NCBI GenBank assembly: GCA_002284615.2 | Contig: MU069635.1 | Location: 419,080-439,086 of the forward strand | DNA: 20,007 nt | Direction of reading: 5' to 3' | Source of the DNA: Dunaliella salina | Taxonomy: Eukaryota; Chlorophyta; Chlorophyceae; Chlamydomonadales; Dunaliellaceae | In this document: one piece after another, positions 7,677 to 16,737 of the stretch | Layout: each line of letters opens with the position of its first letter | Numbering within the stretch: position 1 is the stretch's first letter | The notes under the pieces: model-generated | Told to the model about the DNA's origin: nothing | What the model saw: only the letters and a program-made list of their open reading frames with translations | Databases searched by the model: none | Position numbers and translations under genes: made by a program

Positions 7677-7912
7677 ACCTTAGGCTTTGTGCCCACTGCT
7701 TGAAGGTCGAATCCTATAAATGGCTGGGTGGTTCAAATATTTGCGACAAGTGTGAGTACGCTGAAGTCCAGGACGAGAAACACCGGGAGATGTGTGAGCT
7801 GCACGGGAAATACAAGGACTTAATCATTGATCTTTTCGGACATTACATACTTTTGCCCAACTTCCAAACACTGACTCATTCCTTTTTTGGCGAGCTGCCG
7901 TGTTTTGACTGA
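7677..7912 (+). pseudogene. LINE C-terminal zinc-knuckle, unit 1
   Basis: The frame gives CAHCLKVESYKWLGG, then ICDKCEYAEVQDEKHREMC, LIIDLFGHY and a TGA at 7910. The C-x2-C-x9-H-x3-C knuckle with an acidic stretch before His, followed by a hydrophobic tail of about 45 residues, is the usual ending of many LINE reverse transcriptase proteins. The upstream reading frame is interrupted by the 7021-7676 insertion, and no reverse transcriptase domain is attached. The non-coding 3' region to 8062 ends with a CCCTTGTA tail. Unit 2 preserves the same protein less well. Confidence 0.5.
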
Positions 7913-8193
7913 ACCTGAGATCAGTACATTTCTAAATCAAGACTCGTACAGGTTTTCAAAATTATTGCCTGAGTTAGTTTCAATTTTTGATGCTGGCTGA
8001 GGTTGTTTCACCAGCAGCCGATCAGCCAGAGTCTCAGGCTGTAGGCCACCCTTGTAGCCCTTGAAGGAAAGTAGAGACCTTCTATCCCCAAGAGGTGATC
8101 AAGAAAGCAGTGACATACCATCATTGGTGCGGTGGGCCATTACATCCATCGGCACATACACCCTTCCGCATCCCATTGTATTTATTTAAGGAT

Positions 8194-8375
8194 TAAGGAC
8201 TTATTGTGCCATTTTCTTAGTGCTTACTTGGAGAACCTCTGCTTTATGTGGGACTTTGAGTGCATGTTTCTCAACAGTTGACATTTCTATACACATTTTC
8301 GAAGACTTGTCTAGTTCCAGGTCTGTGTTTCCGCTCAGCTGCCCTCGTCGGCGGACATAGCGATGTAACCTTACC
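8194..8375 (+). mobile_element. 182-bp 5'-truncated retroposon with TTACC tail
   Basis: Perfect 12-bp target duplication TTATTTAAGGAT at 8182-8193 and 8376-8387. The body matches the last part of the 7021-7676 insert, including GAGAACCTCTGCTTT, TTTCTCAACAGTTG, GTGTTTCCGCTCAGCTGCCC and GATGTAACCTTACC. The duplicated unit 1 shows the empty site. Confidence 0.85.
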
Positions 8376-8387
8376 TTATTTAAGGAT

Positions 8388-8600
8388 CTGGGTAGGAATG
8401 TGGGCAGGTTTAGGAATTGTGCCTATTGCTTGAAGGTTGAACTGTGTAAATGGTTGGGTGCTGGATTCCAAGGCAAGCATGCTCTCTTCTATTGCAAGTG
8501 CATGGAAGTGTGTGAACTGCGCAGAAGGCACAAAGACCTGTTTATTGATTTGTTCCGGCCAATTGCATGCTTTTACTAGACCTTCAAACGCTGACTTCAT
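8388..8600 (+). pseudogene. LINE C-terminal region, unit 2, decayed
   Basis: The plus frame reads NCAYCLKVELCKWLGAG near 8415-8465, and after a shift KDLFIDLFRP near 8530-8570, parallel to unit 1. The central knuckle has lost bases and its Cys and His spacing is no longer intact; a stop follows at about 8577. Confidence 0.45.
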
Positions 8601-8785
8601 TCCTTTCTTGCCTCGCTCCCAGGTCACAACTGATTCTGAAATCAATACTTTTCTAAAACTCATCCAGGTTCTTCACATGTTCATCAGAGTTGGTTCCAAT
8701 TTTTGATGCAGGCTGAGATTGTTTAACCAGCAGCCGATCAGCCAGAGTCTCGTGCTGTAGGCCACCCCCCTTGTAAACCCTTGTA

Positions 8786-8877
8786 CTCAGCTTTCTTTTT
8801 CAGACTGGTCTGGTTAGAGGCCTCTGTGTTTCCGCTCAGCTGCCCTTGTAGGCGGATTTAGCGATGTAATCTTACCT
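8786..8877 (+). mobile_element. 92-bp 5'-truncated retroposon, third copy
   Basis: Perfect 11-bp target duplication AAACCCTTGTA at 8775-8785 and 8878-8888, located in the CCCTTGTA tail of unit 2. The insert carries GTGTTTCCGCTCAGCTGCCC and GATGTAATCTTACC, the shared 3' end of the 7021-7676 and 8194-8375 inserts. Confidence 0.8.
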
Positions 8878-8909
8878 AAACCCTTGTAGTCTAGTGATGC
8901 ATTTGAAAA

Positions 8910-9300
8910 CTAGTGGGGATCTGGTGGGTTGTCAGCCATCCGTCCAGGCATGCGTATGAGCCCTGTACCCAGCCCGTGCCCCCAATTCTGTAATGTTGGT
9001 AATGTTGTGTTGGATGGTGTATTTAGTGCTGTGAATTTTGTCAAGGTTTCAACTAGCAAAACTAGCTGGTTGAAGCCTTCAGCCTTCAGTGGAGGTCAAA
9101 TCCCTATGTCACCTTGAGGTTATAACAGCATGACGGTGTAGTTTTGTTGCCAGTTTGGTAGCCTTTTCTCTCAGCCTTCAGTGAAGGTCAAATCCCTATG
9201 TCACCTTGAGGTTTTAACAGCATGGCGGTGTAGTTTTGTTGCCAGTTTGGTTGCCTTTTCTCTAGTTAATTGTGTTTGCTAAGGGGATCAATTACGCATG
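8910..9300 (-). pseudogene. A-type retroelement 3' fragment, decayed
   Basis: On the plus strand GGTGGGTTGTCAGCCATCC at 8928 equals the conserved C-terminal codons of the A-type protein (NPPDPH then stop on the minus strand at about 8915-8933). AACAGCATGACGGTGTAG and TGCTAAGGGGATCAAT correspond in order to 2930-3000 of the A-type copy and to 16280-16395. No open frame remains. A 92-bp internal duplication at 9081-9264 further breaks it. The upstream nuclease and RNase H parts are missing. Confidence 0.6.
9081..9264 (+). repeat. 92-bp direct tandem duplication
   Basis: Units 9081-9172 and 9173-9264 start AGCCTTCAGTG and end CCTTTTCTCT; about five differences were counted by eye, so the event is recent compared with the host fragment. 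Confidence 0.9.
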
Positions 9301-10468
9301 GCGACTAAGCTACAAGTACTGCTCTCAGTGTGGACTGTGGACTGGGTGTGTAACAGGCACATTTTTTGCTCCAACTCTGTTGGCCCCGCGTGCAGGTACA
9401 ACAAGGCAACCCTTCCTTTCCTGACAAGCAGGCACACAGCTGGTCCTTCCTTGCATGAAGTTGCCTTTGAAGGGGACTAACCAGGCCAGACCGACAGAAA
9501 GCGCACTTGTGTGTTGTGGTGCTCTTGAGTGCGCTGGCAAATGATGCTTGCCTTCACAGATTGCAACTAGGGCATCACACATCCTACAAGCCAGCTGCAG
9601 ACCTCCCAGACAGATTCCAAGAGAATATTGCACATTTTCATTGAGACACCACAACCAGTCATGCATTCTCATGAGTCAGAAACATGGGTACCTGCCATGC
9701 TTGATCAGCACTGGATAGCAAACAGAGACATCCAAGTGCCCGTTGTTTTATTGGCCATGTCTGGTTGTGTCCACACAGGCTAAATATGCACTGCAGTATG
9801 GGGTGCCTAAAGCATCTAAGAAAAAACAGACCGTTTAAGCAGAAGAATTGTAATCCCAGCAGCGCAGCGTCCTAATGTGGTGGACTGTATGCGCAAGGGA
9901 GAAAAAATTAGGAGGAAAAAACAGGCTGCATGTACAGTGTCTTAAGTTTTACACCTCATGCTAGTGTCATTCTCATCGCAAACTCCAGCAGCACTTCCTG
10001 ATTCTCTCGGATCTCGTCAAACGAGAAGCCCACAGGTAACCCAATAACTTGCGCTCACCACCCCCCTTCCCATTCGCACGCTCTCAGCACACCCAGGCTT
10101 TGCAGATAACGACATGCACTTCCTGTTTGTCCAAGAGCTCAGTCGTCCGCGAAACAGGGGCAACAAAACCTAGCCGGGAGGCCAGAGGTCAAGAACCTCC
10201 AGTACAGTATCACATCGCAGAAAAAGCGCAAATTCCCTCCCAAAAACAGGCTTCCCATGCAAAGAGCGCTACAACGCAGCACCTACTTGAACAGGCAGTT
10301 TTCGGCGGCAGACCTTGCTGAACATAGGATGGCCAACCGTGTCAGAATATATACTTGGGCCTCCAAGCACAGAGGCCCCAAAGCGAAAAAAAAAAAACTT
10401 TGTGCCCTCGCTCAGACAAACTGCTCTTGGTACAACAAACCCACATGGTCAAAAGCACACAACACACA

Positions 10469-10472
<4 letters not shown>
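9301..10472. other. No gene recognised; lower part possibly VAP 3' UTR
   Basis: Open frames here have no recognisable motif. The first TGTAA downstream of the VAP stop on the minus strand is at 9953-9949; TGTAA is the usual poly(A) signal in green algae, which would give a 3' UTR of about 770 bases. Confidence 0.3.

Positions 10473-10551
<79 letters not shown>
10473..10551. repeat. (CA)n microsatellite, about 80 bp
   Basis: Alternating CA from 10473 with a CGCG interruption at 10480, then perfect (CA) to 10551. It is (TG)n in the sense of the VAP transcript and lies about 170 bases beyond the VAP stop codon. Open frames running through it are artefacts of the dinucleotide. Confidence 0.97.
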
Positions 10552-10553
<2 letters not shown>

Positions 10554-10721
10554 GAATCTGTTTCCTTCGCATGGTGTGAGATTTGCCTGCAGCCTGGCCT
10601 AGCCTGTAGCAGCAGCGCACTTTGACTGATGGCTTTTTCTGACAAGCCTGTAAGACGAGCTCTGCAGCCTATTATGAGGAGTGCACAACATCCAGGCTAG
10701 GCAGCATGACGCCACTGCTGC

Positions 10722-13450
10722 TCAGTGTGTGAAATGGCCGATGAGGAAGGCAATGATAGCTACCAGGATGATGTGCACCACTCTCACACGCGATTTCAGT
10801 GCTGCCGAATCCGTCTTGCCCTTGGAACCCACAGCACCACCTTGGAGCGTGGCCTCGTCCTGCAGGAGAACAACACCAAGGAGCAGCAATGATTTTTTGA
10901 TGGACTGCGCTGAAACTTCAAAGCTGGACCCACTTGATTTATTCCCCAACATTGCGTCCTGCCAGGCAGCCACAGCCACCGCGCAAGACCAGATACTACC
11001 ATTCTGGCTTCACCATGTCATAGCACAGCTTGCACCGTCACAATCCTTGAACTACATTCTAACCATGCACAGAAACCTCTCCAAAATGCATCTGCAACAC
11101 CTGAGGCGTGCCAATTAACAGAGGTTGAGTTGAGATAGCAAACAATATGCTCAAAACCCCGTATACCTCAAAAAAAAGGTGGGGTTGGGAGGGGGGGCAA
11201 AAAAGTGGCCCCCAAATCTGCTCTCCAATCCTCCCCACCGCCTCAGACAGAATACGGTCAGGCCTTTCAACAATCTGGTTTGATTATGCAACACACCCTG
11301 CTTCCTTCTTGCACCAGGCATCACCTCTAAATCCGGTCCATGCCTTGGAGGCATTTGCATGCTACTTGTACGCCACTGCACCTGTGGAATCTGTGCAAAC
11401 AGGACCATTCACTCCTTGCTCCTTGCCGTCCATGCTGCACATACAAAGAGGCGGCCTTGCAGCTGGTAGTCAGCTTCTTTATTGTGAAGGAGTTCGGCAG
11501 CATCTTCCTTTGTCAAGCATGTGAGGAAGGTTGACACCCACCTCCTCTCACCATGAAGCCTAAACTGTCATGCTAGATTTATTTGTTGCTTCATCTGGTT
11601 CTTACTTGTGAGCTAGGAGACTGCTCGGGTAAAAAAGGAGCAAACATGTCTGCTGCCTTAAGGGCACTTCTATTACCATGCAACATCATGGATTGCAAAG
11701 GCATGCATGTGTGCTACGCCTGTCTTCAGAGCACAAGCATTTCTGCCTCCTGTATTTTTTTTCACTTGCAGGCACTGGCATGCGCGGTGTTTTGCGAGTC
11801 AGGAGCACCACTGGCGAGCACCAGTTGGGTTTACCGAAGAGCAGAGCCAGGCATGAATGAATACACAGCGCAGCAGTCCTTGGTCAAGGGTACAGAGCAG
11901 CTACTGCACAACAGACTGAATGATTTTCCTCTCAGACAATTTGTCATCTTGAATATGCATAGATGTGCAGTACAGAGCTTGTCAAACAGCTTGTCATCTT
12001 GAAGATGCACAGCTGTTTGACAAGCTCTGTACTGCACATCTGTGCCTGACTCCTCTGTTTACACATTTCCCTTGCTCGCCTATCAGGAGAGTATTTGTGC
12101 CTGCATGCCCTACATACACAGCACGCAGGAGGAACTGCTCAGCAGCAGCATCTGATTTATGATCAGTCCCCAGGAAAGACAGCAAAAACTGCATGTGCTT
12201 GCACAAGATGCAAATGTGCATGCCCAACCAACACAGCAGGCGGGAAAAATTGTGCTGCAGCAGCACCTAATACCTGACGAGGGAAAACAGAAGGAACCAT
12301 AAATGCTTGCATAGAAGCAACGCATGCCCTACGGACAGTGCATGCCCTATCAAAACAGCATGCAGGAGACATTGCACAGCAGCAGCACCTAATTCATGAT
12401 GAGGTCCCATGGAAGGCAGCAGGAAGTATACATGCTTGCATATGCAATGCATGCCCTACCTACACAGCATGCAAGAGACATTGCACAGCAGTAGCACCTG
12501 ATTCATGATGAGTCTCTAGGGAAGGCAGCAGGAACAATACATGCTTACATTAGTGGTGCACCTTGTGCTGTGCAATTGGGCCCCACACCCGACACCCGCT
12601 CACCAGCTTCTTCCGCAGGTCCTCCCGCTCCCGTTTCACTCGCTCCAACTGTAGCTTCAGAGCTTCCTGCTGGCTGGCCCCTGTTGCTGCAGGCGCTGCT
12701 GGTGGAGCTGCTGCCATCCCGCCTTGGTTCTCCCCCGCAGCGGGCTTGAACCCCCCTTCAGCTTCCGCATCGCCCTCGTTTGCTTCCGGCACGGGCGAGG
12801 GCGGGGCTGCTGGGCTCTCCATGATGACGCGCAATCGGTGCTCCTGCATGTCCCTCCGCACCTCCTTGTTGAACGTGTCCTTGTCCAGCGTCTCCTCGCT
12901 CTCCAAGGGCGTCACCTGAATCATGAACTTGTCCCGGCAATTCTGGAAGTCCGGCGGATACTCCTTCTGTGCCTGCATGATGACCTGCACGTTGACCTGG
13001 CTGTGGGCCTCGGCGATGCCACTGCTGGGGCGGACAACATACTTCTTAGGCGCGGTGGTCTTGATTTTGAACGCGACGCGGTTGTCTAGGGGGTTATTGA
13101 TGGAGATGGTGGCCAGCAGCTGCTTGCCCAAGACCAGCCTGCGCAGGTGGTGTGTGCAAGTTATTGAGACCTGGTTGCCAGGATCACAGGACCTGGGCAG
13201 TCAACAGGCGTGTCAAGGGCCCCAGTGATGATGGCTTGCTGTCCCATATGAGCGTGCAAACATACAGATGTCCTTCCTGTATCTGTGCTCAACAGGTCCG
13301 AGGCCCTTCAAGGGGAGGTCATACCCAACACTGAGTTTCTGGCACACAAACTCAAACCAAAAAATCCCCCTCCTGCACCTCATCATCTCACCTGAAGCGC
13401 AGGTCAGGTGGCTGCACCTCCACCCTGTCTGCTAAGCCTCCACCATTCAT
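10722..13450 (-). CDS. VAP: VAMP-associated protein (VAP/VAP27 family), three exons
   Basis: VAPs are tail-anchored endoplasmic reticulum proteins whose MSP domain binds FFAT-type motifs of lipid-transfer and tethering proteins at membrane contact sites. Exon 1, 13450-13392, starts ATG (in-frame TAA 15 bases upstream) and ends TTCAG|GTGAGA. Exon 2, 13138-12604, follows GCGCAG| and ends AAGCTG|GTGAGC. Exon 3, 10859-10722, follows a pyrimidine-rich CTCCTGCAG| and ends in TGA. Junctions preserve frame and give 243 residues, normal for the family. The MSP domain spans about 9-125, with family hallmarks VAFKIKTT (41-48), PKKY (50-53), VRPSSG (55-60) and MQAQKEYPPD. A Pro/Ala/Gly-rich linker follows, then a charged coiled coil (about 175-200) and a hydrophobic anchor, VVHIILVAIIAFLIGHF (225-241), two residues before the end. 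Both introns are GT-AG. No defect is seen; this looks like a working host gene. Splice sites are inferred from sequence only. Confidence 0.93.
11961..12041. repeat. Perfect 31-bp inverted repeat with 19-base loop
   Basis: Left arm 11961-11991 starts AGATGTGCAGTACAGAG; right arm 12011-12041 ends CTCTGTACTGCACATCT; all 31 positions pair. The loop 11992-12010 contains CATCTT and AAGATG. A 22-base near repeat (TTGTCATCTTGAA...) lies at 11941 and again at 11991. Confidence 0.95.
12103..12560. repeat. Minisatellite, about 115-bp units, four copies
   Basis: Units begin GCATGCCC at 12103, 12218, 12340 and 12449, with a short extra start at 12322. Each contains an ACACAGCA block, an AGCAGCACCT-like block, (C/T)TGA(T/C)(G/A)A(G/T), GGCAGCAGGAA-like and CATGCTTGCA-like blocks. 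The array lies in VAP intron 2 and ends about 45 bases from the exon 2 donor. Confidence 0.8.
13139..13391 (-). other. VAP intron 1 (253 bp)
   Basis: Donor GTGAGA directly after TTCAG and acceptor ACCTGCGCAG; the split codon AG|G gives Arg20. The join recreates PPDLRFRLVLGKQ, the expected start of a VAP MSP domain. Confidence 0.88.
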
Positions 13451-13825
13451 GACTCTCGCTCCTTAGAGCTGCTGCAGGGGAGCCACCCAAACTGAGCAAT
13501 TCAAATCACCCCGAGAGGACCTGCCCGATTTAGTAAAGTGGCAGGCCGTGCATCCAAAACAACACACGCGCAATTGATTGATTGCTTTCCAACGTTGCTC
13601 AATGCTTGATCAGTCAGCAAATTTTGGTACGCAGGCGTTTTGTGCTATTCGGGTTTCTATTTCGAAAAAGATTTTGTGAGGCATCATGTACTGCGAACAA
13701 CCCCAAGAGGATGCTGTCAAAATGGGGCCATTCTGACCAAAAAGCAGATAGCTTTTTTGAAAGGGGGGTCTGTTTGGAACTTCAAGCATAAGCAAATCTG
13801 CATAGACATCTGCTGATGTGCTGAT
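13451..13825. other. VAP 5' flank; no gene recognised
   Basis: Upstream of the VAP start codon. No TATA element or conserved promoter motif could be assigned. Open frames on either strand are short and without motifs. Confidence 0.4.

Positions 13826-13872
<47 letters not shown>
13826..13872. repeat. (CA)n microsatellite, 47 bp
   Basis: Uninterrupted alternating AC/CA from 13826 to 13872. Confidence 0.97.
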
Positions 13873-13874
<2 letters not shown>

Positions 13875-14375
13875 CCCTATGTGAATCTTACTCCTTTTTA
13901 TTCCTTCATTTGTGGTGATGCAGCATTACCATGGGACCCGGATCCCAAATGACCTCAACATTGCCATTGTTGTACATACTGAACGAGGACATACTAGCCC
14001 AACAAACTTCTTGGATATGCAATTTTCACACTGGGTGTTGATATGGATGGTTGTGCATAATTGATAGTGGTAAACTCTCGAGTCATGAAACTTAGATTTC
14101 ATGTTCAACAACTTGCTAATCGGATCATATTTCGGGAGTCTGTCTTCCATGCTGTTTGTCAAAAGTGGTAAACTGAGCCCCATACTGGCCTGATTTTTTA
14201 CATGGTCAACATTTAATTGCCCCTAAAAGACAGCTTTTAAACTTGAGCACCTCACAACCTCCAGTGCATTGGTGAAACAGGGAATATCTGAAGCAACCCA
14301 GCAGTTATGCCTGGTCAACCCACACACAACAAATTTTCACCACAAAATTCGGTTCCTGTTCACAAGAAAAGAAAG
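13873..14375. other. No gene assigned
   Basis: A minus-strand frame of 85 codons at 14183-13926 is not low-complexity but has no motif that can be named securely. The rest is non-coding as far as seen. Confidence 0.35.
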
Positions 14376-14775
14376 AAGGGAGAAGAAAAAAGGGAATGGA
14401 AACACTGCCCACACCAACTAAGGAAAAGAGAATACCCAAGGCCAAGGCACCATGTATCCCTTTCAATAAGCTTGAGGAAAACAAAAGAATGAAGTCGATG
14501 GGATCAGGAGGGTTACTAGCAGCAGCACGTGCCTGATCTTAAGAAGGGATAAGAATTGGAAGAAGTCTTTCCAAGAGCACAGCTGGTGCTAGCCAGTTTG
14601 CAAGTGTATTGGCCAGAATGAGCAGGAAGCTTCAGAGCAAGCTTGGTGGCCTCGAGGGTGTCAAGACCAAGCTCTTTGAGTGTCTCCAACGTGTGGGGGG
14701 TGTAGATGACCCCGCCCACACCTAGCAGAATTGCATGGAGGGTGGCTTGAGCTGAGGCCCTTGAAAGATGGCGAT
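14376..14775 (-). pseudogene. B-type retroelement 3' end, 5'-truncated
   Basis: The minus frame from about 14775 reads HLSRASAQATLHAILLGVGG, VIYTPHTL, LKELGLDTLEATKLA, closely matching HLSRASAQVTLRTILLGVGG and following of the copy at 16738-17352, the region just behind the nuclease motifs. Near the end the frame slips so that the conserved NPPDP ending is read in another phase at about 14505-14520. The 3' UTR (CACTGCCCACACCAAC, GCCAAGGCACCATGTATCC on the plus strand) and a TTC-rich tail near 14365-14390 follow. Homology stops abruptly upstream at about 14775, which marks the 5' truncation. No convincing target duplication was found. It is non-functional. Confidence 0.75.
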
Positions 14776-15071
14776 TTGGGCTGTTTCCATCACCCTTTGC
14801 ACCAAACTGTGTGGCTTCGGGTGGTTTGGATGTAGATTCAGATCCAAACTCAACTTTTGTGCTGCCAAAACCTAAACCAAAGTTTCCTGCGCCAAACATG
14901 CCCTCCACTACAGCAAAACATACAATGGGGTACAGGGGAAAGCTACTGGACATGCTGCTTTCAGGAGAGCAAGGCACATGCACATGCCTGGAAGGGTAGC
15001 CAAAAAAACATTAGTTGAGCAACAGTTTGATTGCATCTCATGGTCTGAGCAAGGAAGGCTTGAAGGTTCTG
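14776..15071. other. No gene recognised
   Basis: Upstream flank of the B-type fragment. A minus-strand frame here contains a Gly/Phe-rich stretch (GAGNFGLGFGS) but is fused to element sequence and has no family match that can be named. Confidence 0.35.
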
Positions 15072-15147
15072 TCTCCTTCTCTTTCATTGATGTAGGGATA
15101 GTTTCTCTGCCTGTTTTTCTTGTTCTTTTCCTTTTCTTTCTTTCCCT
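15072..15147 (+). mobile_element. 76-bp 3'-tail-only insertion of a B-type element
   Basis: Sequence TTTCATTGATGTAGGGATAG with a TTTTC-rich tail matches the 353-421 insert and the B-type 3' UTR. It is flanked by a perfect 9-bp duplication AAGGTTCTG at 15063-15071 and 15148-15156. Confidence 0.72.
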
Positions 15148-15156
15148 AAGGTTCTG

Positions 15157-15987
15157 AAGGGCGTCATCAGCTAGACCTGCATATCTTCTTCTCCCCCCCC
15201 CCCCTCCTGAGGAAGGGAAGCGGGGAGGAAAAAGTTCCATGGAAATGCTTGTGCAGCAGGAAGCAATGTAATGGCATGTCCTGCTTGCTACGCCCTCTTT
15301 CCTTGCATGCATTTTTGGTGAACATGAGTTAAATAAGTGGGCAAGAGGGGGGCTGGACTATTTGACCCTGCGGGAATGCGTGGGATTGCAAAAAAATATT
15401 TTTAACAGGGTGACCGGACTGGCGCGGGGTTGTGAAAGTAAACACTTTTTTCACGGGTGCGGGATAATCGCATGGTAGTATGGTACTTAATCTCCATTCT
15501 TGACCACCCACCGCACCAAATTGGGTGATTTTTAGTGATTCATGGTACTCATACCAAAAGAACTTCATTGCAAGAAGGACCAAGTGAAAAGACTCAGTGT
15601 TTGGTGAGGTGCAGAATTCCAGCCATTTCCTTTAGTGGAAATCCAGCACCAGGGGTGCCAGAAAGGCTGACGTTTGTCCTCCTAATTGATTTCCCCGCTG
15701 AATATGCAGGATGCTAGCAGTGCACATGGGGGTTACTCATAGAAAATTTTGTGGGTGAAAAATGGCCCCAGAGTGGCGTTAAAGGCCTTTGTTGGGTGAT
15801 CTGAGGCCAGTAAGGTGGTTTTTTTTTTCAAGTGACCTGGGATTCTCCAATTTTTGTCATTTTCGGAAAATGTGATGTTTGTAATGTAATTCAACAATGT
15901 AATAATGCATAACAGTTGGCAAGGTCAGAAAGAATCACAAAAAAGAACAAACCTGGTAAACAGACCAGTTGAACTCTTCTGAGAAAA
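15157..15987. other. No gene recognised
   Basis: Contains a run of 12 C at 15193-15204 and a TGTAAT-rich patch at about 15881-15905. No supported coding frame on either strand. Confidence 0.45.
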
Positions 15988-16600
15988 TGAAGACTGCGCT
16001 GGACCCAACCAGGGTGCATCAAAAAAAGAAAGAAATGCCTGCGCTTACCATTCGGAAGCACACATTAAATAAAGCCCCAGCAGTCAGCACTGACGCAAGC
16101 AGAGTCCCACCTACTAAGGCAAGCTATGAGTAGCCAAACTAAGGCGGGTCTGGTGGGTTGCTGGCCATCCATCCATGCGCGCCTTGCACTCTTTCAAGCC
16201 GCCCGCCCCGTAGCCCCCCTTGCTCTGGTTGCTGGATTGAATGGCAAGTTTGGTGCTTTTAATTTAAATCAAGGTCTTGTGACAGCATAATAGTAGAGTT
16301 TGGATGCAGTCTTGAGGGCCTTTTTGCGATAGTACTAACTCTTGGGTCTTGAATGCATGCTGGTTGCTGCCACGTTTACAGAGGGGAGCCATTGTGTATG
16401 GGATGTAAGCAGTTCCGGCAATTGGAATTTTTGAGTGTTTGATGTGACCCTGTTACTGCGATGTGTACCCTGAAAAGTTTTGTGATGTAGCTCCCAAAAG
16501 TGATTATGTATTGATTTTGTGCGGTCAAGAGGATTTGCTGAAGCTTGGTTCTCTTCTTAGCAGAATTTGTGTAAACATGTTACCTTGTTGTCGCAGCACA
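15988..16600 (-). pseudogene. A-type retroelement 3' fragment, decayed
   Basis: On the plus strand the order ACTGCGCTGGACCCAACCAG, CAGCAGTCAGC, GGGTTGCTGGCCATCCATCC, GACAGCATAATAGTAGAG, TACAGAGGGG and TGTTACTGCGATGTGTACCCTG follows that of 2695-3180, the 3' UTR and C-terminal nuclease region of the A-type copy. About 50 extra bases (poly-A-rich) split the 3' UTR near 16020-16075. No frame is open across the fragment. Matching stops near 16590, just short of the tail of the B-type copy at 16605, so the B-type element probably inserted into or beside it. Confidence 0.65.
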
Positions 16601-16604
16601 TTTT

Positions 16605-16737
16605 CTGTTAACGAAAGAAAAGAAAAGAAAAACTACGCAGGCAGTGAAAACACTCCCCACATCAATTAAGGAAAAGAGGATACCTAGGGCCGAGGCACCG
16701 TGTATCCGCTTCACCAAGAGAAAGCAGAAGCAAGAAG
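16605..16737 (-). mobile_element. 3' UTR and tail of the B-type element
   Basis: Directly behind the B-type stop codon. It contains (minus strand) GGATACACGGTGCCTCGGCC, TTAATTGATGTGGGGAG and ends in a TTTTC-rich tail at 16615-16632. The same 3' end recurs at 14365-14500, 353-421 and 15072-15147. Confidence 0.75.

Larger units (their letters stand above)
6860..8067 (+). repeat. Segmental duplication unit 1 (LINE 3' region)
   Basis: Anchors shared with unit 2 (8078-8785) are AAAGCAGTGACTTACCATC, ATTTATTTAAAGAT, GCTTGAAGGTCGAA, the knuckle region and AGCAGCCGATCAGCCAGAG followed by a CCCTTGTA tail. In this unit the order is broken between 7020 and 7677 by a 656-bp insertion. Confidence 0.7.
8078..8785 (+). 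repeat. Segmental duplication unit 2
   Basis: This parallels unit 1 from AAAGCAGTGACATACCATC (8111) through the knuckle region to the CCCTTGTAAACCCTTGTA tail (8769-8785). It lacks the 656-bp insertion and carries its own 182-bp insertion at 8194-8375, inside the ATTTATTTAAGGAT anchor, which is uninterrupted in unit 1. Confidence 0.7.
10860..12603 (-). other. VAP intron 2 (1744 bp)
   Basis: Donor GTGAGC at 12603-12598 and acceptor CTCCTGCAG ending at 10860. Open frames inside lack recognisable motifs. The upstream part of the intron (12103-12600) is minisatellite; the middle holds the 31-bp inverted repeat. Confidence 0.85.

Noticed and set aside
9325..9672. 115-codon minus-strand frame with several Cys
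   Set aside because: No regular Cys/His spacing, no family motif, and it overlaps the A-type fragment edge; likely chance.
10257..10645. Several overlapping frames of 70-120 codons on both strands through 10473-10551
   Set aside because: Their length comes from the (CA)n tract, which encodes HT or CV repeats with no stops; nothing outside the tract supports coding.
12563..12940. Plus-strand and other-phase frames of 60-120 codons overlapping VAP exon 2
   Set aside because: Shadows of the GC-rich VAP coding sequence; the minus-strand frame has the MSP motifs and fits the splice sites.
13926..14183. 85-codon minus-strand frame containing PKYDPISKLLNM, briefly considered as a piggyBac-type transposase fragment
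   Set aside because: The resemblance is limited to about ten residues; no catalytic Asp context, terminal repeats or TTAA borders were seen.
14516..14983. A 155-codon protein fusing a Gly/Phe-rich N-terminus to the nuclease tail
   Set aside because: The element part starts abruptly at the truncation point, and the upstream part has no motif or start support; it is a chance fusion.
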